A DNA stretch of 64,000 nucleotides from CAYLMM01 sp964384825 (GTDB lineage: Bacteria; Krumholzibacteriota; Krumholzibacteriia; LZORAL124-64-63): assembly GCA_964384825.1 (NCBI GenBank), contig CAYLMM010000002.1, positions 52,842-116,841 on the forward strand, read 5' to 3'. The position numbers were made by a program, and so were the translations under genes. Numbering within the stretch: position 1 is the first letter of the stretch; each line of letters begins with the position of its first letter. Of the stretch, positions 42,759-51,629 are shown piece by piece. The notes under the pieces are model-generated. The model made no database searches. It saw only the letters and a list, made by a program, of their open reading frames with translations, and was not told the origin of the DNA.

Positions 42759-44199
42759 ACAGGTTCCGCAGCGTCGAGAGGATCTCCTGCTCGGTCTGCG
42801 CAAGCTGACCGGTCCGCGGCCGCCAGAACATAGCGCGGCGCCGCGACCGGTCCACGCCCAGGACGAAGTCCACCCGCTCCGGAAAACCGGGACTCCCGTA
42901 CCACAGGACGACCTCGAAGCGGTCGCGCTCGTCCAGGGGATCGGCCCCGGCCGCGGGAATCGGATCCACTCCCAGCATCCGCAGCCTCTGCAGACGCAGG
43001 ATCATGTCGGCGGCGAGTTCCTTCGGTTCGGGCCCGCGGCCGTCCCAGGGGTGATCGCCGGCGGGAATCCACTGCTCGCCCGATCGCCGCAACAGGACCG
43101 GATCGAAACCGATCTGGCTGATGCGGACCGAATCCGCCGCCGCGACCGGGTCCGCAAGCACCGAGGTCTCCAGGTATTCCGCCAACGGAACGCGCGCGTA
43201 GTCGACGAGGCGTTTCAGGAGGTTGAAGGCGTAAGGCGTGTCGTTGCGGCGCGCCAGGACATCTTCGACTCCGACGTACCCGCCGAAATCCACTTTCTGG
43301 TCCCGCAGCCCGTCCGAGAAAGAGGCCCTGATCGACAAGCGGTCCGTCGGCCAGCGCATGGGATCGGTCAGGCCGTCGGTCGGATCGAAGCCGCGGATCT
43401 TGGCCTGCTCGATGTAGAAGATCAGGTTCGCGATGCGGGCGTCCGAGGCGCGCAGCCAGCTCGCGTCTCCGTCATCGCGCCGGCGGTCGTCGAGAACGGC
43501 GTTGTAGCTTCGGGCCAGGTCGCCGATCCGCTCGTAACCGTCGCGGGGCCGGCGCAGCCACCATCGGCCCACCGAATCGCGGGCGAAGACGTCCGGCGGC
43601 CCGTCCCCCGAGCGCAGGGACAGGGTTTCGACCTGCGAGGGATGGAATTCGGGCCAGAGGCGCCCCAGGCGCACCGAGCCGGGCAAGGAGGACAGGAGCT
43701 CGCCCAGTTCGGACTCGACGTAGAACAGGACGTCCCGGCCGGCCCCGGTGGCGTAGATCAGGTTCGTGGCGGGATTGACGTTGCCCAGCCGGATCTCGAT
43801 GCGGCGGCCGGAATCCAGGACCAGCGCCGCCCGCCGGCTGCCGGCGCCCAGCCCGTAGCCGCCCGCCCCGCCGGCCGGAGAACCGGCGTCCAACGCGATC
43901 GAACCGCGCTGCCGCAGCAGTTTCTCCAGCAGGGTGTCGACGCCCTTCCCGTCGCAGAGATCGACGACCGTGCCGCCCAGGCGCCAACTCCCGCCGTCCC
44001 GCTCGATCCGCACCTCGCAGCCGGGACGCTCGTGCTCGATCGCGACCACCTCGGCGGCCTCGACGGGAAAGAGCAGCCCCGGCGCCTCGGCGCCGGGCCC
44101 GTCGCCGCGGTTGTCGACGATCAGCCAGATCACGGCCGCGGCCAGGACCGCCAGCAGGGGCCATACGCTGCGGGGAAGCATGCCGGAACTGCGGGACAT
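42730..44199 (-). CDS. DUF4340 domain-containing protein (Gld exporter-associated)
   Basis: A 489-aa protein with one N-terminal membrane segment (LLAVLAAAVIWLIVDN) and a long extracytoplasmic part composed of DUF4340 strands (LVLDSGRRIEIRLGNVNPAT, RDSVGRWWLRRP). DUF4340 proteins are commonly encoded next to Gld-type ABC transporters and are thought to assist them. Position 45 bases downstream of the gldF-gldG fusion supports this. ATG 44199 has GGAGG five bases upstream. No catalytic motif is evident. Confidence 0.83.
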   Translation of the reverse strand: MSRSSGMLPRSVWPLLAVLAAAVIWLIVDNRGDGPGAEAPGLLFPVEAAEVVAIEHERPGCEVRIERDGGSWRLGGTVVDLCDGKGVDTLLEKLLRQRGSIALDAGSPAGGAGGYGLGAGSRRAALVLDSGRRIEIRLGNVNPATNLIYATGAGRDVLFYVESELGELLSSLPGSVRLGRLWPEFHPSQVETLSLRSGDGPPDVFARDSVGRWWLRRPRDGYERIGDLARSYNAVLDDRRRDDGDASWLRASDARIANLIFYIEQAKIRGFDPTDGLTDPMRWPTDRLSIRASFSDGLRDQKVDFGGYVGVEDVLARRNDTPYAFNLLKRLVDYARVPLAEYLETSVLADPVAAADSVRISQIGFDPVLLRRSGEQWIPAGDHPWDGRGPEPKELAADMILRLQRLRMLGVDPIPAAGADPLDERDRFEVVLWYGSPGFPERVDFVLGVDRSRRRAMFWRPRTGQLAQTEQEILSTLRNLFTALGYRGR

Positions 44200-44243
44200 G
44201 GAAGCCTCCGGATGGGAAGACGTGACCGGGAACGGACCGGCGA

Positions 44244-46490
44244 TCAGCCGTGGCGGCGGCGGCGCAGGACGAAGACGGCGACGGCCGCCCCGACGAGCAG
44301 GGGCCAGCCCAGCACGCACCCCCAGCCGAGGAATCTGCGCTGCGCGGGGCCGAGCACCAGGGGCTCGCTGACCACCGACCGGGCGCGCGGGGCGATCAGC
44401 AGCTTCTCGCGGGCCAGCCAGCTCGCCATGTTCAGCAACAGGTCGCGGTTCCCGTAGAGATTGATGTTCTCGTTCGCGGCGAAGCCGGCGTCGCCGACGA
44501 TCACCAGGCGGGAATCGCGGCTCACGTCGAAGACCGACGGCGGCAATCCCGTCCGCGGCGTATGGGCGTCGGTGATCATCCGCAGCGCGGGATCGTCCGG
44601 CAGTTCGCTTTCCTGCTCCACCGTCGCCGATTTCCCCGCCGAGCCGCCGTAGAAGGCTCCGCGGTCGATGTTCACGGCCACGCCGAAGGGGATGGGACCG
44701 AGCACGTCGGCCCCCTCGTCGAATTCCATCTCTCCGCGCGCCAGGGCCGCCAGATCGGTCTCGGCCCAGCTGCGTTCGCCGGTCATCAACAAGGTCCGGG
44801 CGCTCAGGCCGACCTTGGCCGCGCTCAGGGGGCGCAGCGACTGGGCGAAGGGGAAGAACGTGGCCAGGCCGTCCAGGCCGCGGGTGATCTCGTGGCGGCC
44901 GTACTCGAAGAGCACCAGCACGCGGTCATCGACGCCGAAGCGGGCCGACGTGCCGGAACGCGAGACGATCATGTCGTTGCCCGGCGCGATGTTGAACTGG
45001 GCCAGCCACGACTCGACCGCCGCGGGCGTTCCCGGATCGAGCATCGCCAGCATCGAGCCTCCCCGGGCCAGATAATCGTCGAGCGCCGCCATCTCCGCCG
45101 CCGAGGGATCGCGCTGCGGCGCGGCCAGGACGACCAGATCGGCGTCCGACGGCACCTCGGGTTCGTCGGGCGAGATCAGGGGACGCAGATGATAGCCCTG
45201 CTGCGCGAGCGCGTCGGCGAAGACGACGAATCCGCTGCGGGACTCGTCGTCGATGGCGGGCTCCCCGTGGCCGACCATGTAGTAGACGACGGGCTCCTCG
45301 CCCAGCACGGCCCGGTAAACGGCGTTGACGAGGGTCGATTCGTCGGGATCGAGCAGGTCGATCCGTCGGCCGGCCGCCTCGACCACCATCGAACGCACGG
45401 TGGTCACTCCGTCGTCGCGCACCTGGACCAGATCCCGGTCCGGATCCAGGACCCGGTAGCGGAACTCAGGGCAGTGGTCGGCGAAGGCGCCGAGCAGGAC
45501 CTCGGCCCGCCGGCGGTTGGGATCGAGGCGCTGGTAGTAGGCCCTCACCTCGACATCGGTGTCCAGGCTGCCCAGCACCTGCTCGGTCTGCGGAGCGAGG
45601 CTGTAGCGCCGGTTGCTGGTCCAGTCGGCGGTCAGCGGGTAGCGCGCCGCCAGGATCGACAGCACGACCGCGATGACGGCCAGGATCAGCGTCGGGGCCC
45701 AGCGGGCCCATCTGCGGGCTCCGGCCAGGCGGCGTCCGGATAGCGAGGCTGTGGCCGCCGAAACGCCCAGCGCGGTCAGCAGGACGAAATACACGATGTC
45801 GCGGCTGTCGATCACGCCGCGGGAGAAGCGCACGAAGTGGGCCGGCACCGCGATGTGCTCGACCGCGCGGCCCAGGACGCCCGGCAGATAGGGCTCCAGA
45901 ACGCCCACCATGTAGATCAGCAGCGAGAAGCCGAAGGCCAGGATGTAGCTAACGACCTGGTACTGCACCAGGGTCGAGAAGAAGACGCCCCAGGCGCAGA
46001 AGGCCGCGGTCACCATCATCAGCCCCAGCTGCACGGCGAAGAAGGGCCCCGCCTCGGGACGGCCCAGGACCGCGGCGATCCCGAAGAAGAACCACGACGA
46101 CAGGATGATCGCCCCGCCGACGCCCCAGACCGAGAGGAATTTCCCGAGCACCCACTTCTGTTCGGAGACGGGATAGGTCATCACCAGGTCGTAGCGGCCG
46201 GAGCGGAATTCCTCGGAGAAGAGCCGCATCGTCACCGCGGGCAGCACGAAGACCAGAAACAGCGTCATGTTCACCGACAGCGGCTTGAAGATGCCGTCGG
46301 AGATGTTCAGGGCCGCCACCGCGGCCTTGCCCGAGCGCATCGAGGCCAGCGACGTGTCGCCGTAGGAGAACAGGATCTGGGTGAAGAAGAAACCGCAGAG
46401 CACCAGGAAGACCGTCAGCACGACCGGGGCCATGGCGCTGTGGAAGAAGGAGCCGAATTCCCGGCGGAGGATCGCGCGGACGCTGTTCAT
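44244..46490 (-). CDS. Fused ABC-2 permease and auxiliary subunit (GldF-GldG fusion)
   Basis: A 748-aa protein combining two subunits that are usually separate. Residues about 1-250 are a six-helix ABC-2 permease (GldF: AILRREFGSFFHSAMAPV, YDLVMTYPVSEQKW). Residues about 265-725 are the GldG-like ABC_transp_aux module: one membrane helix, then RRYSLAPQTEQVLGSLDTDV, VVYYMVGHGEPAI and a Rossmann-like domain. It ends in a second C-terminal anchor. It overlaps the ATPase gene by ATGA. Gld transporters serve gliding or surface-protein export in FCB bacteria, but the substrate is unknown. Confidence 0.88.
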   Translation of the reverse strand: MNSVRAILRREFGSFFHSAMAPVVLTVFLVLCGFFFTQILFSYGDTSLASMRSGKAAVAALNISDGIFKPLSVNMTLFLVFVLPAVTMRLFSEEFRSGRYDLVMTYPVSEQKWVLGKFLSVWGVGGAIILSSWFFFGIAAVLGRPEAGPFFAVQLGLMMVTAAFCAWGVFFSTLVQYQVVSYILAFGFSLLIYMVGVLEPYLPGVLGRAVEHIAVPAHFVRFSRGVIDSRDIVYFVLLTALGVSAATASLSGRRLAGARRWARWAPTLILAVIAVVLSILAARYPLTADWTSNRRYSLAPQTEQVLGSLDTDVEVRAYYQRLDPNRRRAEVLLGAFADHCPEFRYRVLDPDRDLVQVRDDGVTTVRSMVVEAAGRRIDLLDPDESTLVNAVYRAVLGEEPVVYYMVGHGEPAIDDESRSGFVVFADALAQQGYHLRPLISPDEPEVPSDADLVVLAAPQRDPSAAEMAALDDYLARGGSMLAMLDPGTPAAVESWLAQFNIAPGNDMIVSRSGTSARFGVDDRVLVLFEYGRHEITRGLDGLATFFPFAQSLRPLSAAKVGLSARTLLMTGERSWAETDLAALARGEMEFDEGADVLGPIPFGVAVNIDRGAFYGGSAGKSATVEQESELPDDPALRMITDAHTPRTGLPPSVFDVSRDSRLVIVGDAGFAANENINLYGNRDLLLNMASWLAREKLLIAPRARSVVSEPLVLGPAQRRFLGWGCVLGWPLLVGAAVAVFVLRRRRHG

Positions 46491-47440
46491 GACCGATCCT
46501 CCCGCGTCGGTTCGATGCCGTCGCCCTTGCCGGTCAGGCGCAGGAACAGCTCCTCGAGCGTGGCCTCGACGTCACGCATCTGCCGCAGGCGGCCGCCGGC
46601 GGCCATCACCGCCGCCGCCAGTTCCGGCCGCGGATCGGCGGCGTCGGCGGCCAGCGCGACCTCGGCCCCCTCCGGATCCGGAGTCACCGAAACGACGCCC
46701 GGCACCGCGGCCAGGACTTCGCGCACGGCCGCGCCCGGGCCCTCCCACTCCAACCGGACCCGGCGGCCTTCGGACCTGCCGCCGGCCAACGCGGCCGGAT
46801 CGGCCTCGGCCCGCAACCGTCCGTGGTCGAGGATCAAGACCCTGCCGCAGATCAGGCTGATCTCGTTGAGGATGTGGCTGCTGAGCAGCACCGTCTTCTC
46901 GCCGCGGAAGCCGCGGATCAACTCGCGGATCTCGACGATCTGGTGGGGATCGAGTCCGACGGTGGGCTCGTCGAGGATCAGGATGTCGGGATCGCCCACC
47001 AGGGCCTGGGCCAGCCCGACCCGCTGGCGGTATCCCTTGGAGAGGTTGCCGATCAGCCGGCGGCGCACCCCGCCGATGCCGACGCGTTCCACGACGCCGT
47101 CGAGCATCGCCGCGCGGACATCGCCGGCGACGTTCTTGAGGTCGGCCACGAAGCGCAGCATCTCGTCGACCGTGAGATCGGGATACAGGGGAACGTTCTC
47201 GGGCATGAAGCCGATCCGCGAGCGCACGGCGTCGGGCTCGGACACCACGTCTCGACCGCCCACCGATGCGCGGCCCGACGTCGGCGGCAAGGTGCAGGTC
47301 AGGATGCGCATCGTCGTCGTCTTGCCGGCGCCGTTGGGACCGAGGAACCCGACGATCTCGCCGGGCTCCACTTGGAACGAGAGCCCGTCGAGCGCCCGCG
47401 TCGTCCCGAAATCACGCGTCAGTCCCGCCGCCTCGATCAT
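46487..47440 (-). CDS. ABC transporter ATP-binding protein (GldA-type)
   Basis: A 317-aa nucleotide-binding subunit. Walker A GPNGAGKTT (34-42), Q-loop region IGFMPENVPLYPDLTV, signature LSKGYRQRV and Walker B ILILDEPTVGLD, then the switch His in LLSSHIL. A 90-residue C-terminal extension follows (ACT-like DUF4162 region, AALAADAADPRPELAAAV) that is normal for GldA/CcmA-type exporters. It drives the fused permease gene that overlaps its 3' end. Starts 13 bases downstream of fabH. Confidence 0.92.
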   Translation of the reverse strand: MIEAAGLTRDFGTTRALDGLSFQVEPGEIVGFLGPNGAGKTTTMRILTCTLPPTSGRASVGGRDVVSEPDAVRSRIGFMPENVPLYPDLTVDEMLRFVADLKNVAGDVRAAMLDGVVERVGIGGVRRRLIGNLSKGYRQRVGLAQALVGDPDILILDEPTVGLDPHQIVEIRELIRGFRGEKTVLLSSHILNEISLICGRVLILDHGRLRAEADPAALAGGRSEGRRVRLEWEGPGAAVREVLAAVPGVVSVTPDPEGAEVALAADAADPRPELAAAVMAAGGRLRQMRDVEATLEELFLRLTGKGDGIEPTREDRS

Positions 47441-47453
47441 GTTCCGCCTCCGC

Positions 47454-48461
47454 TCAGTCGATGGCCCAACGGATCAGGCCCGCGCCCCAGGTGAAGCCGG
47501 CGCCGAAGCTGGCGATCACGACCAGGTCGCCCTTCTTCAGGCGCCCCTCCTCGTAGGCCACGCGCATGGCCGAGGGAATGCTGGCGGACGTGGTGTTGCC
47601 GAAACGGTCGATGGTCACGGCCATCTGCTCGTCGCTCAGGCCTAGCCGCTTCTGGGTCCCGTCGATGATGCGGATGTTGGCCTGGTGCGGAATCAGCAGG
47701 CCGACGTCGGCCGACGTGTAGCCGTTGCGCTCGAGAACCGTCTTGGCCACGTCGACCATGCCCCGGACGGCGAACTTGAAGACCTCGCGCCCCTCCTGGT
47801 AGACGTAGTGCATCTTCTGGCGCACCGTCTCCTCGGAAGTGGGGTTGAGGCTGCCGCCGGCCTTCATGTGCAGGTGCTTGCCGCCCTTGCCGTCGATGTG
47901 GTGGACGTAGTCGATGATGCCGTCGAGCTCGGGCTCGACCTGCTCGACCACGATCGCGCCGGCGCCGTCGCCGAAGAGGATGCAGGTGTTGCGGTCGGTG
48001 TAGTCGAGGATCGAGGACATGATCTCGGTGCCGATCACCAGGACGCGGCGGCAGGCGCCGGTCTGGACCTGGGCCCGCGCGGCCTGGACGGCGAAGACGA
48101 AGCCGCTGCAGGCGGCGCTGATGTCGTAGCCCCAGGCCTTGGTGGCGCCGATCTTGTCCTGGATGACGCAGGCGGTCGCCGGGAACATCATGTCCGGAGT
48201 CACGGTCGGCACCAGGATCAGGTCGACGTCGTCGGGCGTCAGCCCGGCGTGCTCCAGGGCGGCCTGCGCGGCGAGGGCGCCGTGATGGGAAGCGGGCACG
48301 CCGCGCTCCACCAGGTGGCGCTCACGGATGCCGGTCCGTTCGACGATCCACTCGTCGTTGGTGTCGACCATCTTTTCGAAGTCTTTGTTGGTCACGATCT
48401 TTTCGGGGAAGCTCATGCCGACCCCGGTGATTCCCGCGGTGAGAAGGGTCTGTTCCGACAT
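47454..48461 (-). CDS. fabH: Beta-ketoacyl-ACP synthase III
   Basis: Condenses acetyl-CoA (or another short acyl-CoA) with malonyl-ACP to start fatty acid synthesis. The 335-aa protein has the complete C-H-N triad: C118 in ISAACSGF, His in LLIPHQAN and Asn in FGNTTSASIP, plus the conserved WIVERTGIRER near 38-48. It is the first gene of a transcript with the Gld exporter genes and is separated from rplQ by the terminator. The usual fab cluster (fabD, fabG, acpP) is not adjacent. Confidence 0.95.
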   Translation of the reverse strand: MSEQTLLTAGITGVGMSFPEKIVTNKDFEKMVDTNDEWIVERTGIRERHLVERGVPASHHGALAAQAALEHAGLTPDDVDLILVPTVTPDMMFPATACVIQDKIGATKAWGYDISAACSGFVFAVQAARAQVQTGACRRVLVIGTEIMSSILDYTDRNTCILFGDGAGAIVVEQVEPELDGIIDYVHHIDGKGGKHLHMKAGGSLNPTSEETVRQKMHYVYQEGREVFKFAVRGMVDVAKTVLERNGYTSADVGLLIPHQANIRIIDGTQKRLGLSDEQMAVTIDRFGNTTSASIPSAMRVAYEEGRLKKGDLVVIASFGAGFTWGAGLIRWAID

Positions 48462-48543
48462 TGCGTCAATCCTTTTGCTTGCGGAGCCGGAAAAGGGCGA
48501 CGGCTCATACCGTCGGAGCCTTGGGAACTACCGAACTCCGTCA

Positions 48544-48572
48544 ATCCAAAGCCCTGCGATCGAGTCTGTCAA
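48544..48572 (-). promoter_or_regulatory. Putative promoter of the fabH-gld operon
   Basis: On the minus strand TTGACA (48572-48567, perfect) and TTGGAT (48549-48544) are spaced by 17 bases, about 85 bases upstream of fabH and directly after the ribosomal-operon terminator. Between the -10 and the gene, a CGACGG/CCGTCG hairpin near 48497-48514 could be a leader structure. Confidence 0.45.
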
Positions 48573-48582
48573 CATGACACGC

Positions 48583-48613
48583 AAGAAAAACGGGCCTCCG
48601 CGAGGAGGCCCGT
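48583..48613 (-). terminator. Intrinsic terminator of the ribosomal supercluster
   Basis: A perfect ten-base-pair stem (48604-48613 with 48590-48599, GCGA on the plus strand in the loop) is followed on the minus strand by TTTTCTT. It lies 19 bases after the rplQ stop. It marks the end of the S10-spc-alpha transcript and separates it from fabH. Confidence 0.92.
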
Positions 48614-48631
48614 CAAGAGACTGCAGCTAGG

Positions 48632-49207
48632 CTACTTGTCTTCTTCGTCGTCCGCTTCGGCGGCCTGGCCTTCCTCGGCTTCCCCGGCCTCCGCCTCGGC
48701 GGCGGGCTCGGTCTCCGCCTCGGCCTCGGGCTCCTCCTGCGGCGCGGCGAGTTCCTCGACCGGGGCGGCGGCGGCGTCGGCGGCGACCGGATTCTCGGTC
48801 ACGCGCTTGGAACCGGCGGAGCGGCCCTTGGTCTTCTCCCGCGAATCCGTCTGGCCGACGAGTTCGAGGATCGCCATCTCGGCGCAGTCGCCCTTGCGGA
48901 CGCCGTCGATCTTCAGGATGCGGGTGTAGCCGCCGGCGCGATCGGCGTAACGGGGGCCGATCTCGTCGAAGAGAACCTTCAGGACGTCGGGATCGGTCAG
49001 CCGACGCGCGGCCTGGCGCCGCGAGTTGAGGTCTCCGGCCTTGGCGTAGGTGATCAGCCGCTCGGCCAAAGAGCGGGCCTCCTTGGCCTTGACCGTCGTC
49101 GTCCGGATGCGCCCGTGACGGAAGAGATCCGTCACCATGTTGCGGAACATCATCTTCCGGTGACTGGCGGTCCTATTGAGCTTACGCCCTTTGACGTTGT
49201 GACGCAT
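48632..49207 (-). CDS. rplQ: 50S ribosomal protein L17 with acidic C-terminal extension
   Basis: L17 lines the exit-tunnel face of the 50S subunit. The core (MRHNVKGRKLNR, HRKMMFRNMVTDLF, TVKAKEARSLAERLIT) is complete by about residue 120. After that a 70-residue tail rich in Ala and Glu (EELAAPQEEPEAEAETE) follows, far longer than the usual C-terminus; such tails occur in FCB and related lineages. ATG 49207 gives the canonical start (MRHN). Last gene of the alpha operon part. Confidence 0.95.
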   Translation of the reverse strand: MRHNVKGRKLNRTASHRKMMFRNMVTDLFRHGRIRTTTVKAKEARSLAERLITYAKAGDLNSRRQAARRLTDPDVLKVLFDEIGPRYADRAGGYTRILKIDGVRKGDCAEMAILELVGQTDSREKTKGRSAGSKRVTENPVAADAAAAPVEELAAPQEEPEAEAETEPAAEAEAGEAEEGQAAEADDEEDK

Positions 49208-49291
49208 GGTTTCCATCCTTTTGCACGTCCGGCCGTTGCCGGAGGTCTCGCCCGGGCCGGTCTGCGGCCCGCATGTCCGGTAACAGGCCGT

Positions 49292-50293
49292 CTATTCGGT
49301 GCCCGCGTTCGCCTTGATCCGATCGGTGACCTCGGGCTCGAAGGTCATGCCGAAGCCGAGATCCATGCCGTCGAGGATCTCCTGGATCTCGTTCAGGCTC
49401 TTGCGGCCGAAGTTGCGGAATTTGAGCATTTCCTGCTCGCTCTTGGTCACGAGATCGAACAGGGTGTCGATCTTGCCCGACTTCAGGCAGTTCGCCGAGC
49501 GGACCGAGAGTTCGAGCTCTTCGACGCTGCGCGACAGCAGCTCGATCTTGCGCTCCATGTCCTCGTCGACTTCCTCGTCCTGGGCGTCGATCGGGGCCTC
49601 GTCGAAGTTGATGAACAGCTGGCAGTGGTCCTTGAGGATCTTCGAGGCGAAGGCCACGGCGTCCTCGGGGCGCACCGAGCCGTCGGTCTCGACGCCCATC
49701 ACCAGCTTGTCGTAGTCGGTGCGCTGGGCGACGCGGGTGTCCTCCACCCGGTAGCTCACCTTGCGGATGGGCGAGAAGTTCGCGTCCATCCGGATCACGC
49801 CGATCACCTCGTCGGGAATCTCGTGCATCTCGCGATCCACGTACCCGCGTCCCATGTCGATGTAGATCTTGGCGTTGAAATCGCCCTGCTCGGTCAAGGT
49901 GCAGATCACGTGGTCCGGGTTGACGATCTCGAGGTCGGGATGCCCCTGGATCATGCCCGCGGTGACCTCGCCGACCTCCGACGTCTCGATGGTGGCCCAG
50001 TGGGCGGGGACGTCGGAGAGTCCGAAGACGACCTGCTTCAGGTTGAGGACGATGTCGGTCACGTCTTCGAGAGCGTTGCTGACGGTGCCCAGCTCATGCT
50101 TCACGCCGTCGATCTGCACGGCCGTGATCGCATGGCCGTGGATCGAGGACAGCAGGGTTCGGCGCAGGGCGGTGCCCAGCGTATGGCCGAATCCCCGCTC
50201 CAGCGGAGCGATGACCAACTCCGAGAACGTGTCGGTCTGGGATTCCCTGACGACCTGCACGCCGTCAGGCATCATCATGTTGATCCATTTCAT
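49292..50293 (-). CDS. rpoA: RNA polymerase alpha subunit
   Basis: 333 aa. The N-terminal domain dimerises and nucleates beta/beta' assembly (EPL-like LERGFGHTLGTALRR near 31-45). The C-terminal domain, from about 250 (SVEELELSVRSANCLKSG, FRNFGRKSLNEIQEIL), contacts UP elements and activators. The gene follows rpsK directly with an 84-base gap; rpsD, which normally intervenes, is absent. ATG 50293. Confidence 0.97.
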   Translation of the reverse strand: MKWINMMMPDGVQVVRESQTDTFSELVIAPLERGFGHTLGTALRRTLLSSIHGHAITAVQIDGVKHELGTVSNALEDVTDIVLNLKQVVFGLSDVPAHWATIETSEVGEVTAGMIQGHPDLEIVNPDHVICTLTEQGDFNAKIYIDMGRGYVDREMHEIPDEVIGVIRMDANFSPIRKVSYRVEDTRVAQRTDYDKLVMGVETDGSVRPEDAVAFASKILKDHCQLFINFDEAPIDAQDEEVDEDMERKIELLSRSVEELELSVRSANCLKSGKIDTLFDLVTKSEQEMLKFRNFGRKSLNEIQEILDGMDLGFGMTFEPEVTDRIKANAGTE

Positions 50294-50377
50294 GGCCTGG
50301 AGTACCCCCTGCCACCTTCAAGAAATCACGCTTGGTCTGGCACGCACGGCTTTTCGACCCGCCGCTGCGCCTGCGAA

Positions 50378-50776
50378 CTACATGCGACGGCGCTTGGTGG
50401 GCCGGCAGCCGTTGTGCGGAAGTCGGGTGACGTCCTTGATCCGCGTCACCTCGAGCCCTTCGGCCCGCAGCGTCCGGATGGCGGCCTCGCGGCCGGAACC
50501 GGGTCCGCGGACCCAGACCTCGACCTTGCGCATTCCACCGTTCATGACTTCCTGGGCGCAGAAACGCGCCGCCAACTGCGCGGCGAAGGCGGTCGACTTG
50601 CGACTGCCCTTGTAACGCCCCTGATGGCCTCCCGACGACCATGTGATCACGTTGCCGCCGTTGTCGGTCATCGTGATGATCGTGTTGTTGAAGCTGGACT
50701 TCACATGGGCGACGCCCATGATCTCGAGCTTCTTCTTGGCCTTCCGGGTCTTCCGCTTGTCCTTGGGACCTGCCAC
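50378..50776 (-). CDS. rpsK: 30S ribosomal protein S11
   Basis: 132 aa; S11 lies on the platform of the 30S subunit, near the Shine-Dalgarno helix. Signature SSFNNTIITMTD, GGHQGRYKGSRKSTAFAAQ and the C-terminal DVTRLPHNGCRPTKRRR are intact. The start is GTG 50776 behind CAGGAGGTTAGAGA. The N-terminus is lysine-rich (GPKDKRKTRKAKKK). In most bacteria rpsD follows; here rpoA does. Confidence 0.97.
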   Translation of the reverse strand: MAGPKDKRKTRKAKKKLEIMGVAHVKSSFNNTIITMTDNGGNVITWSSGGHQGRYKGSRKSTAFAAQLAARFCAQEVMNGGMRKVEVWVRGPGSGREAAIRTLRAEGLEVTRIKDVTRLPHNGCRPTKRRRM

Positions 50777-50794
50777 TCTCTAACCTCCTGAGGT

Positions 50795-51166
50795 CTACTT
50801 CTTCTTCCGGGCTCCGGGTCGGGCCTTCGGGCCCTTCCTGGTCCGGGCATTGTTCTTGGTGTTCTGACCCCGGCAGGGCAGCTTGCGGCGATGACGCAGC
50901 CCGCGATAGCAGCCGATGTCCATCAGCCGCTGCACGTTCAGGCTGGTCTCGGTGCGGAGCGTCCCCTCGACCTGGTATTCCTTGTCAATGATCCCGATGA
51001 CCCGACGGCTCTCCTCCTCGGAGAGATCGCGGGTCTTCTTCTCGGGGTCGATCTTCGCGGTCTCGCAGATCTTGCGAGCACGGTCCGGTCCGATCCCGTA
51101 GATATAGGTCAGAGAAGTGCTGATCCGCTTCTCGTTCGGAATGTCAACACCTGCGATTCTGGCCAC
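50795..51166 (-). CDS. rpsM: 30S ribosomal protein S13
   Basis: 123 aa; S13 sits in the 30S head and contacts P-site tRNA and the L5 bridge. MARIAGVDIPNEKRI, TYIYGIGPDRARKI and the C-terminal CRGQNTKNNARTRKG are typical. GTG start at 51166 with AAAGGAGCCGAG upstream. 18 bases upstream of rpsK. Confidence 0.97.
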   Translation of the reverse strand: MARIAGVDIPNEKRISTSLTYIYGIGPDRARKICETAKIDPEKKTRDLSEEESRRVIGIIDKEYQVEGTLRTETSLNVQRLMDIGCYRGLRHRRKLPCRGQNTKNNARTRKGPKARPGARKKK

Positions 51167-51232
51167 CTCGGCTCCTTTCGACTGACGGCGGACCGGGCTC
51201 CCGCGGAATGTGCGGGGCCGCGGCCGCGGATC

Positions 51233-51346
51233 TTAACCCTGGCGCTGGTTGTGTCGGCGGTTGACACAGATCACCCGCACGACACCCTTGCGCCGGATGA
51301 TCTTGCACTTGTCGCAAATCTTCTTGACCGATGCGCGGACTTTCAT
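51233..51346 (-). CDS. rpmJ: 50S ribosomal protein L36 (zinc-binding C+ form)
   Basis: 37 codons from ATG 51346 to TAA 51233-51235: MKVRASVKKICDKCKIIRRK then a VVRVICVNRRHNQRQG end. The zinc ligands of the C+ form are all present (Cys11, Cys14, Cys27, His32). It stabilises 23S rRNA near the 3' domain. Located between infA and rpsM as usual. Confidence 0.95.
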   Translation of the reverse strand: MKVRASVKKICDKCKIIRRKGVVRVICVNRRHNQRQG

Positions 51347-51380
51347 CTCGTCTCCTTGCGCGCCCCCCGCGGGGCCGATC

Positions 51381-51599
51381 TCACTTGTACCTGTAGGTGA
51401 TCCGACCACGGGTCAGATCGTACGGGGACAGCTCCACTGTCACCTTGTCGCCGGGCAGGATGCGGATGAAGTGCATCCTCATCTTGCCGGAGACGTGCGC
51501 CAGCACGACGTGCTGGTTTTCGAGTTCGACGCGGAACATCGCGTTCGGCAGGGCCTCGACGACCGTGCCTTCTACCGTGATTCCCTCTTCCTTGGCCAT
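51381..51599 (-). CDS. infA: Translation initiation factor IF-1
   Basis: 72 aa S1/OB-fold protein that occupies the 30S A site during initiation. MAKEEGITVEGTVVEALPNA, HVSGKMRMHFIRILPGDKV and LTRGRITYRYK are the invariant segments. ATG 51599, 34 bases upstream of rpmJ's start. It follows map, the common arrangement in the spc operon of many phyla. Confidence 0.97.
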   Translation of the reverse strand: MAKEEGITVEGTVVEALPNAMFRVELENQHVVLAHVSGKMRMHFIRILPGDKVTVELSPYDLTRGRITYRYK

Positions 51600-51629
51600 C
51601 TACTCGCTCCCGTCTGCGATCAACGCGAC

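Noticed and set aside
40097..42808. A plus-strand frame of 903 residues spanning add and the M23 gene
   Set aside because: Composition is atypical and it conflicts with add (minus strand, all zinc motifs) and with the M23 catalytic frame.
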